A DNA stretch of 64,000 bases from Pseudomonas sp. QS1027 (GTDB lineage Bacteria; Pseudomonadota; Gammaproteobacteria; Pseudomonadales; Pseudomonadaceae): NCBI RefSeq assembly GCF_002814235.1, contig NZ_PHSU01000004.1, positions 124,001 through 188,000 of the forward strand, given 5' to 3'. This document shows positions 36,077 to 45,322 of the stretch, piece after piece. A program made the translations under genes and the position numbers. Numbering within the stretch: position 1 is the stretch's first letter; the number at the start of each line of letters is the position of its first letter. The notes under the pieces were generated by a model, which made no database searches, had not been told where the DNA came from, and worked only from the letters and a program-made list of their open reading frames with translations.

Positions 36077-37085
36077 GTTGAGGGTGTTGATGTGGTTGGC
36101 GGCCGCGTTGTTGCTGGGAGGGTGTGATAAAGCTGCCGAGGCCCCGAAAACCGATTCTGATTTATCCGGCGTGACCTTGATCCTGGGCGATCAGGCCAAG
36201 GGTTTGCGCACAGTGGTAGAAGCGGCCAACGCCCTGGAAGGCATCCACTACAAGGTTGAATGGGCCAACTTCCAGGGCGCCGCGCCGCTGTTCGAAGCCT
36301 TGCGCGCCGGCGCGGTGGACCTGGGCCCGGCCGGTGATACGCCGGTACTGGCCGCGGCCACGGGTGGCGCGCCATTGCGTATCGTCGCCGTACGCCGCAG
36401 CCAATCCCGGGGCATTGCGATCCTGGTGCCGCCCGATTCGCCGATTCACAGCGTCGCGGACCTGAAAGGCCATAACGTGGTGGTGTCGTCCGCCCGCGGC
36501 AGCATTTCCCAGTACCTGCTGATTCGTGCCCTGGCCAATGCCGGGGTGGATGAAAAAGACGTCAAGGTCGGTTTTGTCCTGCCCACCGATGCGCTGCCAG
36601 CCTTCAATGCCGGAAAGATCGAAGCCTGGGCCACCTTCGGCGTGTATCAGGCATTTGCCGAGCAGAAGGGCGCCAGGGTGTTGATCAGCGGGGAGGGGAT
36701 CAATACCGGGCTGACCTTTATCACGGCGTCCGATGAAGTGCTTGGCGACCCGCTCAAGCGCAAGGCGTTGAGCGATGTGTTGCAGCGTTTCGCCAAGGCC
36801 TTTGAATGGGCGCAGAAGAACCCGGAGGCCTACGCGCAAGTGTTTGCCAAGGTCAACGATATTCCTCTTGAGGTTTCACAGTTGCTGCGCAGTTGGGGCG
36901 ATGAGTCTTTGTTGCCGGTGGAGGCACGGGATCTGCAGGCGTTGCAGCAGGTGGATGATCTGTTCGTCGAGAAGAAGATCTTCCCCCATCGCGTCGACGT
37001 GGAAAAATTCACCGACGCGCAGGTGTTTTCGAGCGAGTCGGTGGCCCTGAGTCCCGCAATATCCGCATCGGTGAATCCCAACTGA
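36069..37085 (+). CDS. SsuA-type binding lipoprotein
   Basis: A 338-residue binding protein with a lipoprotein signal (WLAAALLLGGCDKA, lipobox LGGC, Cys at about residue 18). In a Gram-negative cell a lipid-anchored binding protein is unusual for this class. The ligand domain contains WANFQGAAPLFEALRAGAVDLGPAGDTPV and LKGHNVVVSSARGSISQYLLIRAL. The ATG at 36069 lies inside the last codons of the ATPase gene. Its ligand is presumably a sulfonate or sulfate ester. Confidence 0.9.
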   Translation: MVELRVLMWLAAALLLGGCDKAAEAPKTDSDLSGVTLILGDQAKGLRTVVEAANALEGIHYKVEWANFQGAAPLFEALRAGAVDLGPAGDTPVLAAATGGAPLRIVAVRRSQSRGIAILVPPDSPIHSVADLKGHNVVVSSARGSISQYLLIRALANAGVDEKDVKVGFVLPTDALPAFNAGKIEAWATFGVYQAFAEQKGARVLISGEGINTGLTFITASDEVLGDPLKRKALSDVLQRFAKAFEWAQKNPEAYAQVFAKVNDIPLEVSQLLRSWGDESLLPVEARDLQALQQVDDLFVEKKIFPHRVDVEKFTDAQVFSSESVALSPAISASVNPN

Positions 37086-37120
37086 CCGGCCTGACTTTAT
37101 GATGCCCGGGCTGCATCGAT

Positions 37121-38395
37121 CTAGGGCGCCGGATCACGCTGGGCACTTTGTTGCCCCGGGTTTGTCACGGCCTTGGGTGTGCGCATCAGCAGGGGGCCGA
37201 ACGTTGCCAGCAGGCCGAGCAGGATCAGCGGGAGAAACATCAGTTTGTTCAGGCTGAACTGACTGACGATCACGGTGATCACGGCGGGGCCCACCAGCAT
37301 GCCGGAAAAGCCGATGCAGTTGACGATGCCGATATTGCGCCCGGCATGCACTGGATCCCGGCGCCCTGCGGCGGAAATCATCAGCGGGGCGATGCAGGAG
37401 AGGCCGAGGCCGAATAGCGCGAAGCCGAGGATGCCCGTCAGCGCAGTGCCGCCGACCAGGGTGACGGTCATGCCGAAGACGCACAATGCGCCGCATCCGA
37501 ACACCACTCGTGAATTACCAAAAGCGGCCGCCAGGCGGTCACCGAACAGACGCCCGACAAAGGCCGCACCGACGAAGATCGAGACCGCCATGCCCGCCGT
37601 GGAGGTGCTGGTGGAGAACTCGCGGCGAATGTATTCCTGGCCCCAGTCGGCAATGGCGTTCTCGCCCATCATGCTGCCCAGCAGGAGGGTGCCGAGGGCA
37701 ATCATCACCAGCAGGGTTTTGGTCGAGGGCCCTTTGCCGCGTTCATCCGCGGCCCCAGTCGTGTGCCATTCGCCGGTCTGTGGGTCGGGCACATCATCCT
37801 TGCCCAGCAGCCAGCGGCTGAAGACACAGCCCAGTACCAACATGGCGATGCCCAGCACCGTGTAGGGGACTTGCACGCTGTCGGTGTAGAAGCCGGTCAG
37901 CCAACTGCAGACCATGCCCAGCAGGAAACCGCCAAGGGAATAGAACGCGTGGAAGCCGGACATGATCGAGCGTTGGTAAAACCGCTCGACTTGCACGCCA
38001 TGGGCATTCAGGGCGGTATCCAGGGCGCCTCGCAGCAGCCCGAGCAGCGTGCCGAAACACAGCGCGAACCAGAAGCCGCCGACATACCCCAACGGAATGA
38101 TTGAAAGCGGATAGGCCAGGGCGCCCAGGGTAATGATCGGCTTCGCGCCAAAGCTATCCAGCAGGCGGCCCACCAGCAGTGCACCGGCTGCGGAACCGAC
38201 GCCGACTCCCAGGGCGATCAGGCCGAAATCGCTATCGCCCGGTTCACCGCTGAAACCCAGCTGTGCCCTGAAGACGCTCACGCCGGTGGACCAGATGTAC
38301 ATCATCGCGCCGATCATCATGAAGCCGAGGAAGGTCGCGATACGCGCCTTGCGAATGCGCGGCGGGATCGGTGTTTTCTGAAGAGTCTTCGTCAC
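37121..38395 (-). CDS. MFS transporter 1 of the unknown catabolic cluster
   Basis: A 424-residue carrier with about twelve hydrophobic segments. The loop IMSGFHAFYSLGGFLLG is shared with MFS transporter 2 across the divergent promoter, so the two are related. The start is GTG at 38395 behind AAAGGGA; the nearby ATG at 38402 is in another frame. It is divergent from MFS transporter 2, and two LacI-type operators lie between them. It could import the pathway substrate or export a product. Confidence 0.88.
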   Translation of the reverse strand: MTKTLQKTPIPPRIRKARIATFLGFMMIGAMMYIWSTGVSVFRAQLGFSGEPGDSDFGLIALGVGVGSAAGALLVGRLLDSFGAKPIITLGALAYPLSIIPLGYVGGFWFALCFGTLLGLLRGALDTALNAHGVQVERFYQRSIMSGFHAFYSLGGFLLGMVCSWLTGFYTDSVQVPYTVLGIAMLVLGCVFSRWLLGKDDVPDPQTGEWHTTGAADERGKGPSTKTLLVMIALGTLLLGSMMGENAIADWGQEYIRREFSTSTSTAGMAVSIFVGAAFVGRLFGDRLAAAFGNSRVVFGCGALCVFGMTVTLVGGTALTGILGFALFGLGLSCIAPLMISAAGRRDPVHAGRNIGIVNCIGFSGMLVGPAVITVIVSQFSLNKLMFLPLILLGLLATFGPLLMRTPKAVTNPGQQSAQRDPAP

Positions 38396-38454
38396 GCTGC
38401 ATGGTCCCTTTTATTTTTGTCGGGTGGTTATGCAATTGGATATTCATCGCTTGG

Positions 38455-38468
38455 GTTATACGAATAAC
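38455..38468. promoter_or_regulatory. LacI-type operator, copy 1
   Basis: GTTATACGAATAAC, an almost perfect 14-base palindrome with a central CG. It lies 60 bases upstream of MFS transporter 1. Confidence 0.78.
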
Positions 38469-38562
38469 TGGCGAAAAGTAAAACTTGAGGATGAAGGTGT
38501 CAACGATTTTAGATAACCACTATCCAATGCCGCACCGGGTGAGTGGCCTAATGTGAATTTTT

Positions 38563-38580
38563 GAGTTATACGTATAACTC
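38563..38580. promoter_or_regulatory. LacI-type operator, copy 2
   Basis: GAGTTATACGTATAACTC, a perfect 18-base palindrome with a central CG, 26 bases upstream of the GTG of MFS transporter 2 and thus able to block that promoter. Confidence 0.82.
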
Positions 38581-38605
38581 ATTCCGTCCGAGCAAAGGAG
38601 TTTGC

Positions 38606-39775
38606 GTGTCGTCTCAAGAATGGGTTGTGCCGTGCTCCACGCCGCACATGTCGGCCTACCGGTTGACGTTTCTGATGTCGGGCCTGTGCATGGGCACCTG
38701 GGCCCCGTTGGTGCCCTATGCGCGAAGTCGCGCAGGGATCGATGACGGGGCGCTGGGCCTGTTGCTGCTTTGCCTGGGCCTCGGTTCGCTGGTGATGATG
38801 CCGCTCGCCGGCATCCTGAACGCGAGGAAAGGTTGCCGCTTTACCATGCACGTCGGTATCGCCCTGGTGCTACTGACCTTGCCGATCCTGGCCACGACCG
38901 ATTCCTTCGCCGGCTTGATGTTCGCCCTGACCGTGTTCGGCGCCGGGTGCGGCTCGGTCGACGTGACGATGAATGTTCAGGGGGTGATGGTTGAGCGGGC
39001 TACGGGACGCTCGCTCATGTCCGGCTTTCATGGCCTGTTCAGCCTGGGCACGATTGTCAGTGCGGCGGGGATCACCGCGTTGCTCTGGCTCGGCGCCACG
39101 CCGTTGCAGGCCAGCGCGGCGGTAATGGCGGCACTGGCGGCCTTTGTCCTGACCTACGGGCGGCAAATGCTCGGGCGCAGTGGTGACGAAGGCAGTCCGG
39201 CCTTTGTCAGGCCCACGGGAAAAGTCCTGGTGCTGGGGGTGTTGTGCCTGTTCGCCTTTATGGCCGAAGGCGCCATTCTTGACTGGAGCGCGGTGTTTCT
39301 GACCCAGGTACGCGGCGTCGAGCATTCCATCGGCGGCCTGGGCTACGCGGCCTTCGCGGTGATGATGGCGTTGGGACGCCTGAGTGGTGACCGGATCCTG
39401 CTCAGGCTCGGCTCCCGGGTGGTACTGATCGGTGGCGGCCTGATTGTGATCCTGGGGTTTCTGGTGGTCGTGCTGGCGCCGAACTGGCTGGTGAACCTGG
39501 TGGGATTTGCGGTGATCGGCATCGGCCTGGCGAACATTGCCCCGGTCTACCTGTCACTGGCGGGCACGCAAAAGAGCATGCCGGGAGAGTTGGCGATTGC
39601 CGCGGCCACCAGCCTCGGCTACCTCGGTATCCTCATGGGGCCGGCCGTTATCGGGCCGTTTGCCCAAGCGACCAGCTTGTCCTGGGCGCTACTGGCAGTG
39701 GCCTCGCTGATGCTCGCGATCATGGGCAGCGCCACGCGATTGGTTCCGAAGGTTTCCCCGCAGCGGTTACACTGA
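38606..39775 (+). CDS. MFS transporter 2 of the unknown catabolic cluster
   Basis: A 389-residue carrier with about twelve hydrophobic segments. It shows LMSGFHGLFSLGTIVSAAGITALLWLG, matching transporter 1, and MNVQGVMVERATGRS. The GTG at 38606 was chosen because AAAGGAG ends five bases before it. The LacI regulator gene follows 56 bases downstream on the same strand, so transporter and regulator are likely co-transcribed and autoregulated from the operator at 38563. Confidence 0.88.
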   Translation: MSSQEWVVPCSTPHMSAYRLTFLMSGLCMGTWAPLVPYARSRAGIDDGALGLLLLCLGLGSLVMMPLAGILNARKGCRFTMHVGIALVLLTLPILATTDSFAGLMFALTVFGAGCGSVDVTMNVQGVMVERATGRSLMSGFHGLFSLGTIVSAAGITALLWLGATPLQASAAVMAALAAFVLTYGRQMLGRSGDEGSPAFVRPTGKVLVLGVLCLFAFMAEGAILDWSAVFLTQVRGVEHSIGGLGYAAFAVMMALGRLSGDRILLRLGSRVVLIGGGLIVILGFLVVVLAPNWLVNLVGFAVIGIGLANIAPVYLSLAGTQKSMPGELAIAAATSLGYLGILMGPAVIGPFAQATSLSWALLAVASLMLAIMGSATRLVPKVSPQRLH

Positions 39776-39831
39776 GTGCAGTTTTTTCACGGGCCTCGTC
39801 CGAGGTATTCAAAGAGATTGGGAAGCAAGCG

Positions 39832-40932
39832 ATGGCAGCCGTTTCAATGAAAGACGTAGCACTGGCGGCGGGCGTGTCCCAGCCTGCGGTGTCTTACGCC
39901 TACAATCGCCCCTCCAAACTGTCTTCGGCCCAGCGCGAGCATATCCTTGAGGTGGCCGCTGCCTTGGGCTATCCGGGCCCCAACGTCCTGGGACGGAGCC
40001 TGCGCTCCGGCAAGATCGGGGCCATCGGGCTGATGATGATGGACAAGTTGTCCCTGGCCTTTGCCGACCCCTGCACCATTGCCTTGTTGCGTGGCATCAG
40101 CGAAGTGGGCGAGCTGGAAAACGTCGCGCTGACGTTGTTCCCCCTCAATAACAACCGCCTGGTCGGACGTGCCCAGGCCGCCAGCCACGGCAGCCTGGCC
40201 TTGCGCGGGCTGGTGGACGGCTTGATTATTTCGACCCTGCCCGATGATCACCCGGCGGTGTTGGCCGTGGTGAAACAGAACATTCCCTTTGTGGTGATCG
40301 ACTCGCCGCTGGTGGAGAACTCGTTTTTTGTCGGGATCGACGATCGCGCCGCGGCCCGCGCGCAGATGCAGCACATGCTGGACCTGGGCCATCGCAAGAT
40401 CGGCGTGATCATCGATCGCCTCAACCCTGACGGTTATCGCGGCCCCATCGATCAGCAACGCTTCAAAAGCGCCAGTGAGCGCATTGTTCGCGAGCGTCTC
40501 ACCGGTTATGTGGAAGCCGCCAATGCGGCCGGCCTGGCCTTCGAGGACCTGAGTGTCATTGAGGCCGGCGGGCTGGATTCGACGTCGGGGCAGACGGCGG
40601 CGTTCACGCTGCTGACGTCCAATGAGGTCACAGCGGTCGTGGCCTGTTCGGATGTCATGGCGATCGCCTGCATGAAAACCGCCCATGCGCTCAATCGCAA
40701 AGTCCCGGAGACGCTTTCGGTGATCGGCTTCGACGACATTCCCGAAGCGGTGCAGCTTGGCTTGACCACCATCGCCCAGCCCATGGTGGAGAAGGGCGTC
40801 TACGCCGCGCGGCTGTTGACCGAGCAACTGAACGCGCCGGCCGACACTCCGCTGGAACCCCAGCAGAAAATTTTCGCCACCAAACTGGTGGTGCGTACCT
40901 CGACCCTCAAGGTACAGCCCTCCGACGCGTAA
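39832..40932 (+). CDS. LacI-family transcriptional regulator
   Basis: A 366-residue repressor. The LacI helix-turn-helix with hinge is at residues 5-60 (MKDVALAAGVSQPAVSYAYNRPSKLSSAQREHILEVAAALGY) and a periplasmic-binding-protein-like effector domain follows (IGAIGLMMMDKLSLAFADP, VSEVI..., FDDIPEAVQLGLTTIAQPMVEKG). Four palindromes with central CG in this cluster fit LacI binding. The effector is presumably a sugar-like compound or its early metabolite. Confidence 0.92.
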   Translation: MAAVSMKDVALAAGVSQPAVSYAYNRPSKLSSAQREHILEVAAALGYPGPNVLGRSLRSGKIGAIGLMMMDKLSLAFADPCTIALLRGISEVGELENVALTLFPLNNNRLVGRAQAASHGSLALRGLVDGLIISTLPDDHPAVLAVVKQNIPFVVIDSPLVENSFFVGIDDRAAARAQMQHMLDLGHRKIGVIIDRLNPDGYRGPIDQQRFKSASERIVRERLTGYVEAANAAGLAFEDLSVIEAGGLDSTSGQTAAFTLLTSNEVTAVVACSDVMAIACMKTAHALNRKVPETLSVIGFDDIPEAVQLGLTTIAQPMVEKGVYAARLLTEQLNAPADTPLEPQQKIFATKLVVRTSTLKVQPSDA

Positions 40933-40938
40933 GCCCCT

Positions 40939-40977
40939 CAAAGGCGGCGGTGTGAACCTCACACCGCCGCCTTTTTT
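40939..40977. terminator. Bidirectional rho-independent terminator
   Basis: Stem GGCGGCGGTGTGA / TCACACCGCCGCC with an ACC loop, AAA on the left and TTTTTT on the right. It serves both the LacI gene and the convergent GMC gene, whose stop codon overlaps the T tract. Confidence 0.94.
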
Positions 40978-42574
40978 ATTGGGCAGTCCTGAAGTGCGCC
41001 GCGACCCTCAGCGCATTGGCGGCGATGGTCAGCGCCGGGTTGACCGCGGCCGACGACGGGAAGAACGAGCTGTCCACCACCCAGACGTTATCCAGGTCAT
41101 GCAGCTTGCAGTTCAGGTCCAGCACGCTGCTAGTCGGGTCCTTGCCCATCACGGCGGTGCCACACTGGTGGGAGTTGGTGGCGATGCCCATGCGCGCCTT
41201 CAGGATCAGCGGATAGCCGGCCTTGCGCAGTACATCGCTGGTCTTGCTCACCAGGCCTTCATGGGCCGTGAGGTTGTTAGGCGTCCAGTGGACCTTGATC
41301 GCGCCGCGTTGCTTGTCATAGGTGACGCGGTTGTCCTGGGTCGGCAGGTCCTCGGAGGTCAGGTACAGGTCGACGCTGTGGTCGGTGATGTAGCGCGAGG
41401 CAAACCTGGGCAACCAGGGGCGCATGGCGCTGATCATCGGCTCGCGGATTTTACCGAGCATCTGCACGTTACCCAGGGGGAACGCATTGTGCGGGCCGGC
41501 GCTGTACCAGTCGTTGACGGCCAGGGTCTTCTGGAAGGTGACCTGGTTCTTGCGTCGAGGGTCCACGGCCAGCATGAAGGTGCTGTTGTGCACCATGTAG
41601 TTGCGGCCCAGTTGCCCCGAGCTGTTGCCCAGGCCTTCCGGGTGCTGGGGGTTGGCCGACTTGAACAGCAACGCGGCACTGTTCACCGCACCGCAGGCCA
41701 GTACGAAGCGTTTGGCGCGCAGCGTCACGTCGCGCCCGTCGAGTTGGCCGTGGGCCTCGCTGACGCTGCGGCCATCGGCGGCGGTACTCAGGCGTTTTAT
41801 GGTGGTACGGGTCAACAGCCGGACGTTGCCGGCGCGCATGGCCGGCCTCAACGCCGAGACTTCGGCGTCGGCCTTGGCATCGACCAGGCAGGGGTAGCCG
41901 TCGCAGGTTGAACACAACACGCAGTCACCGCCGTCGCCATAGTCCACCGCCGCCGGCATCACGAACGGGGTGAGCCCGGACAGCCGCAGACGTTGCGCCA
42001 GGGGAACCAGGGCCGCGTCATGGGCGAGGGCCGGTTGCGGATAGGGACCGGAGCGCCAGGGTTCGCTGGGGTCGATGCCGGCCTGGCCATGGACCCGATA
42101 GAGTTTCTCCGCTTCGGCGTACCAGGGTTCGAACTCGGCATAACTGATGGGCCATGCCGGCGACAGGCCTTCGGCATGCTGGATTTCGCCGAAGTCCGCC
42201 TCGCGAAACCGGGGGAGCATGGCGCCGTAGAATTTGGTGTTGCCGCCGACGTAATAAAACACCCCGGGGGAAAACGCCTGGTTGGCCTGGTCCAGCCAGG
42301 ATTCGGCGTTGCGGTAACGGCCTTGGCCGAACACCGCTTCGGCGCTCCAGTTCTGGATCTCGCGGGGCAGGAAATCACCGCGTTCGACGATCACGATATC
42401 CAGCCCGCTATCGCGCAAGGCATGGGCGAAGGTCGAACCGCCCATGCCCGAGCCGATAATCACCACATCACAGTTGATAGTGCCATCTGCATCGGGCGTC
42501 ACCACGTCGAGGGTGCGAGGCACCCTCGGTTGTGGCTTCAGCTCTGCATGATGCGAAATCAATGCATCACTCAT
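40976..42574 (-). CDS. GMC-type FAD oxidoreductase 1 with cysteine-rich hinge
   Basis: A 532-residue GMC protein. The FAD motif is VVIIGSGMGGSTFAHAL (residues 37-53) and the C-terminal domain contains SHQCGTAVMG and SSFFPSSAAVNPALTIAANALR. A cluster CVLCSTCDGYPC has Cys at 218, 221, 224 and 229. In membrane sugar dehydrogenases a similar cluster holds iron-sulfur; here the spacing differs, so this is only a possibility. No Tat or Sec signal is seen. It follows the ThDP enzyme gene by 18 bases. It probably oxidises a secondary alcohol of the substrate. Confidence 0.88.
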   Translation of the reverse strand: MSDALISHHAELKPQPRVPRTLDVVTPDADGTINCDVVIIGSGMGGSTFAHALRDSGLDIVIVERGDFLPREIQNWSAEAVFGQGRYRNAESWLDQANQAFSPGVFYYVGGNTKFYGAMLPRFREADFGEIQHAEGLSPAWPISYAEFEPWYAEAEKLYRVHGQAGIDPSEPWRSGPYPQPALAHDAALVPLAQRLRLSGLTPFVMPAAVDYGDGGDCVLCSTCDGYPCLVDAKADAEVSALRPAMRAGNVRLLTRTTIKRLSTAADGRSVSEAHGQLDGRDVTLRAKRFVLACGAVNSAALLFKSANPQHPEGLGNSSGQLGRNYMVHNSTFMLAVDPRRKNQVTFQKTLAVNDWYSAGPHNAFPLGNVQMLGKIREPMISAMRPWLPRFASRYITDHSVDLYLTSEDLPTQDNRVTYDKQRGAIKVHWTPNNLTAHEGLVSKTSDVLRKAGYPLILKARMGIATNSHQCGTAVMGKDPTSSVLDLNCKLHDLDNVWVVDSSFFPSSAAVNPALTIAANALRVAAHFRTAQ

Positions 42575-42592
42575 ATTGAGCTGCTCCAGCGC

Positions 42593-44380
42593 TTACAGGT
42601 GTTGTTCGGAGTTACGGATTTGCCAGTATTCATCCTGGCGTTCGTCGGTGATGTATTCCGGAATCGGGAAGTCCCACCAGCCGGGTACCCACGGGCCCGC
42701 GGCGTCGCGGTCGGTGGGTACTTCAATCAGCACCGGCACGTTCAGGTCCAGGGCTTCCTGGAGGATCGGCTCCAGGTCTTCCGGGCGCTCGACGCGATAG
42801 GATTTCAGGCCGAAGGCTTCGCCGACCGCCTTGAAGTCCGGGCTGTAGGGCGTGCCGTCCGGGTGGTTGAACTCGGTACCGATATGGCGGCTGGTCTGTT
42901 TGCGCTGGCCGCCACGAATCGACATGTAGCCGGCGTTGTTCTGGATCAGGAACACCACGGGAATGTTGTTGGTCACGCAGATGGCAATTTCCTGGGAGGT
43001 CATCAGGAAGTCGCCATCCCCGAGGATGCATACCACCGGTTGGTTCGGCGCGGCCAGCTTGGCGCCGATCGCCGCGGGCACGGCCCAGCCCATGGACGAG
43101 AAACCGCCGGAGGTCAGGTGCGTGCGCGGGGTATACACCGGGAAGGTCTGCTTGACCGCGCCCTGGGTGTTGCCGGAGCCGACGACCACGATGGTGTCGC
43201 GCGGGAAGATCTTGCGCAGTGCACCCAGCGGGCGTTGCGAGGTAAACGGGAAGCGGTCGGAGTCACGACGGCCCGCGAGCTTGGTTTCCCATTCGTCCTG
43301 ATAGCCGCGCAGGTCGTTCAGGTACTCTTCGCGATCAACCGTCTGGCCTTTCAAGCTTTCGACGATAGCCGCCAGTGCGTGTTTCGCGTCGGCACAAATG
43401 CCCACGGTCACCGGGTAGTTCTTGCCGATCTCGTGGGGATCGATGTCGATATGGATCAACTTCGAAGGCGGAATGGCAAAGGTCACGCCCTTGGCATAGC
43501 TGGACGACGACCAGTCGGTGAAGCGGCAACCCACGGCGATGATCACATCGGCGGTGGAGGCGACCTTGTTGCCGCACAGGGTGCCGGTCTGGCCGACGCT
43601 GCCGGCGAACAACGGGTGATCCTCCGGGAAACCGCTCTTGCCGTTCCAGGTGGTCACCACCGGGATCTTCCAGGCTTCGGCGAGGGCAAATATTTCCGCG
43701 CTGGCCTCACCGGTAATCACCCCGCCGCCGATGACCAGCACCGGGCGTTTGGAGGCTTTCAGTTCTTCCACCGCCCGCGCCGTGGCGGCAGGGTCCGGGA
43801 AACTTTTGCCGATAGGGGTGCGTTCTTCCAGGGCATGCAGGGTCACTTCAGCCGCTTCGGCCTGTACATCCATCGGGATTTCCAGGTGCACCGGACCAGG
43901 CCGCCCGGTGACCATCGCACTCCAGGCGCGGTGCATCATGAACGGCAGCTCTTCGACGCGGGTGGCGACCCAATGGCGCTTGGTGACGGCTTCGGCGATT
44001 TTCGGGAAATCGTTGTCGGTGTAGCGTTCCAGCTCCTGCAACAAACCGTGGCCGCGCATGTGGGTGGGTGGCCCGCCGGTGATCAGCATCAGGCTGGTGG
44101 AGTCGGTGAAGGCGGTGGCCATGCCAATCACGGTATTGGCCGCGCCGGCACCGATGGACGTGACGGCCGCCATCGGCTTGCCGCTTACCCGGTAGTAGCC
44201 ATCGGCGAGGTGCACCGCGCTCTGCTCGTGGAAGACCTGGATGAACTTGAGTTTCGAGTCTTCCTCGAGGAAGGCGTCGGTGAGCGTCCATATGCCATGG
44301 CCAGGGATACCGGCGACGTACTCGACGCCATAGTTTTTCAGGGTTTGCGCCACGATCTGGCTGCCGGTCAATTTAGTCAT
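42593..44380 (-). CDS. ThDP-dependent enzyme (acetolactate synthase-like), intact copy
   Basis: A 595-residue enzyme of the thiamine diphosphate family with three domains. The PYR domain is at about residues 1-175 with the catalytic Glu52 (FHEQSAVHLADGYYR). The central domain is at about 190-370, and the PP domain at about 375-570 holds the metal/ThDP motif GDGDFLMTSQEIAICVTNNIPVVFLIQNN, residues 454-482. It groups loosely with acetolactate synthase, benzaldehyde lyase and IolD-like proteins. The start at 44380 overlaps the ThuA stop by four bases and has AAGGAG upstream. The reaction is unknown; C-C cleavage or ligation of a 2-keto or aldehyde intermediate is expected. It is not biosynthetic: no ilvN-like small subunit is beside it. 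Confidence 0.9.
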   Translation of the reverse strand: MTKLTGSQIVAQTLKNYGVEYVAGIPGHGIWTLTDAFLEEDSKLKFIQVFHEQSAVHLADGYYRVSGKPMAAVTSIGAGAANTVIGMATAFTDSTSLMLITGGPPTHMRGHGLLQELERYTDNDFPKIAEAVTKRHWVATRVEELPFMMHRAWSAMVTGRPGPVHLEIPMDVQAEAAEVTLHALEERTPIGKSFPDPAATARAVEELKASKRPVLVIGGGVITGEASAEIFALAEAWKIPVVTTWNGKSGFPEDHPLFAGSVGQTGTLCGNKVASTADVIIAVGCRFTDWSSSSYAKGVTFAIPPSKLIHIDIDPHEIGKNYPVTVGICADAKHALAAIVESLKGQTVDREEYLNDLRGYQDEWETKLAGRRDSDRFPFTSQRPLGALRKIFPRDTIVVVGSGNTQGAVKQTFPVYTPRTHLTSGGFSSMGWAVPAAIGAKLAAPNQPVVCILGDGDFLMTSQEIAICVTNNIPVVFLIQNNAGYMSIRGGQRKQTSRHIGTEFNHPDGTPYSPDFKAVGEAFGLKSYRVERPEDLEPILQEALDLNVPVLIEVPTDRDAAGPWVPGWWDFPIPEYITDERQDEYWQIRNSEQHL

Positions 44381-45102
44381 GACAGGACTCCTTGGTTGGA
44401 TGAAGCGGGGGTGGTTGCGTCGGTGTGTTCGGTGCTTGCCGCGCGCCCGCGGGTCGCCCAGTTCAGGCCCTGTTTGGTCAGGCGGCGGATATTCGGGTCG
44501 GCCAGGTTGCTGGTGTCGTGCCCGATGGAGTGATAGAACACCCGCCCCAGGCCCCACTGGCGCACCCAGGCCACCGGGCTGCGATGGCCCTCGAGCCAGG
44601 GGAACGGGTTGCCGTCGAAGGTGGTTTCGGCCAGTACCTGGATGTTCGGGTCGACCTGCATGTAGTACTGCTCGGAGCGGACTTCGAAATCCTCGACGCC
44701 CTGGGTCACCTCGTGGCTGTGATCGATCACATTGACCTGATAGGGGTGGGGGAATCCTTCGCCCATCGGATGCTCAAGAAAGGAGCCGCCCAGTACCCAG
44801 TGGTACTTGAGGCTGGCGCGAAAGGCCGCGCCAGCGCCGTGCCAGCCCACCAGGCCGGTGCCGCTTTCGATCGCTTCGAGCAGGCGGTTTTCCTGGGAAG
44901 CGGTCAGGGTCTCGGTGGTGACGGCGTTGTTCCAGCCGATCACGATCAGGTCATAACCGGTCAAGTCCCTGTCCAGTGTGAAGATGTCGGTCGACTCTTC
45001 GACATCGAAGTCCAGCTCCTGGAAAACGGTCCGCGCCCATGCCGCGATTTCGTAGGGGTAATGGCCGGGCCAGCCACCGAACAGATACAAGACTCGACTC
45101 AC
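44377..45102 (-). CDS. ThuA-like (trehalose utilisation-type) protein
   Basis: A 241-residue class I glutamine amidotransferase-fold protein of the ThuA group, recognised by YDLIVIGWNNAVTTETLTASQE, LVGWHGAGAAFR and HPMGEGFPHPYQVNVIDHSHEVTQGV, then PVAWVRQWGLGRVFYHSIGHD. ThuA proteins accompany 3-keto-sugar metabolism in many sugar clusters, but their reaction is not well defined. It starts with GTG behind AGAGGTGA and heads an operon with the ThDP and GMC genes. Its promoter region contains an operator at 45138. Confidence 0.88.
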   Translation of the reverse strand: MSRVLYLFGGWPGHYPYEIAAWARTVFQELDFDVEESTDIFTLDRDLTGYDLIVIGWNNAVTTETLTASQENRLLEAIESGTGLVGWHGAGAAFRASLKYHWVLGGSFLEHPMGEGFPHPYQVNVIDHSHEVTQGVEDFEVRSEQYYMQVDPNIQVLAETTFDGNPFPWLEGHRSPVAWVRQWGLGRVFYHSIGHDTSNLADPNIRRLTKQGLNWATRGRAASTEHTDATTPASSNQGVLS

Positions 45103-45137
45103 GGTTGGTCACCTCTTTGGGTTGGGTGTGATTATTA

Positions 45138-45153
45138 GGTTATACGTATAACC
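45138..45153. promoter_or_regulatory. LacI-type operator, copy 3
   Basis: GGTTATACGTATAACC, a perfect 16-base palindrome, 36 bases upstream of the ThuA-like gene. Confidence 0.82.
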
Positions 45154-45322
45154 GCTTATTTAAACTATCACTCCGAATCCCTAAGTCAATGGGTCTGTCG
45201 TGTTTTTCGTCGATGAGTGCTTTTTGCCCCTTGGATAGGCGGTTTCAAGCCGCTTTGAGCCAGGCGGAGGGCGAATGAATCATTCGAAGGGAGTACGGGT
45301 TATCGGGTTTTAATAGTGAAAG

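Noticed and set aside
42593..44380. Biosynthetic acetolactate synthase large subunit (ilvB/ilvI)
   Set aside because: There is no small regulatory subunit gene and the context is catabolic. Family similarity alone does not give the reaction.
41993..44533. Plus-strand open frame of 846 codons opposite the GMC 1 and ThDP genes
   Set aside because: Antisense artefact of codon bias. It crosses the boundary of two well-supported genes and matches no family.
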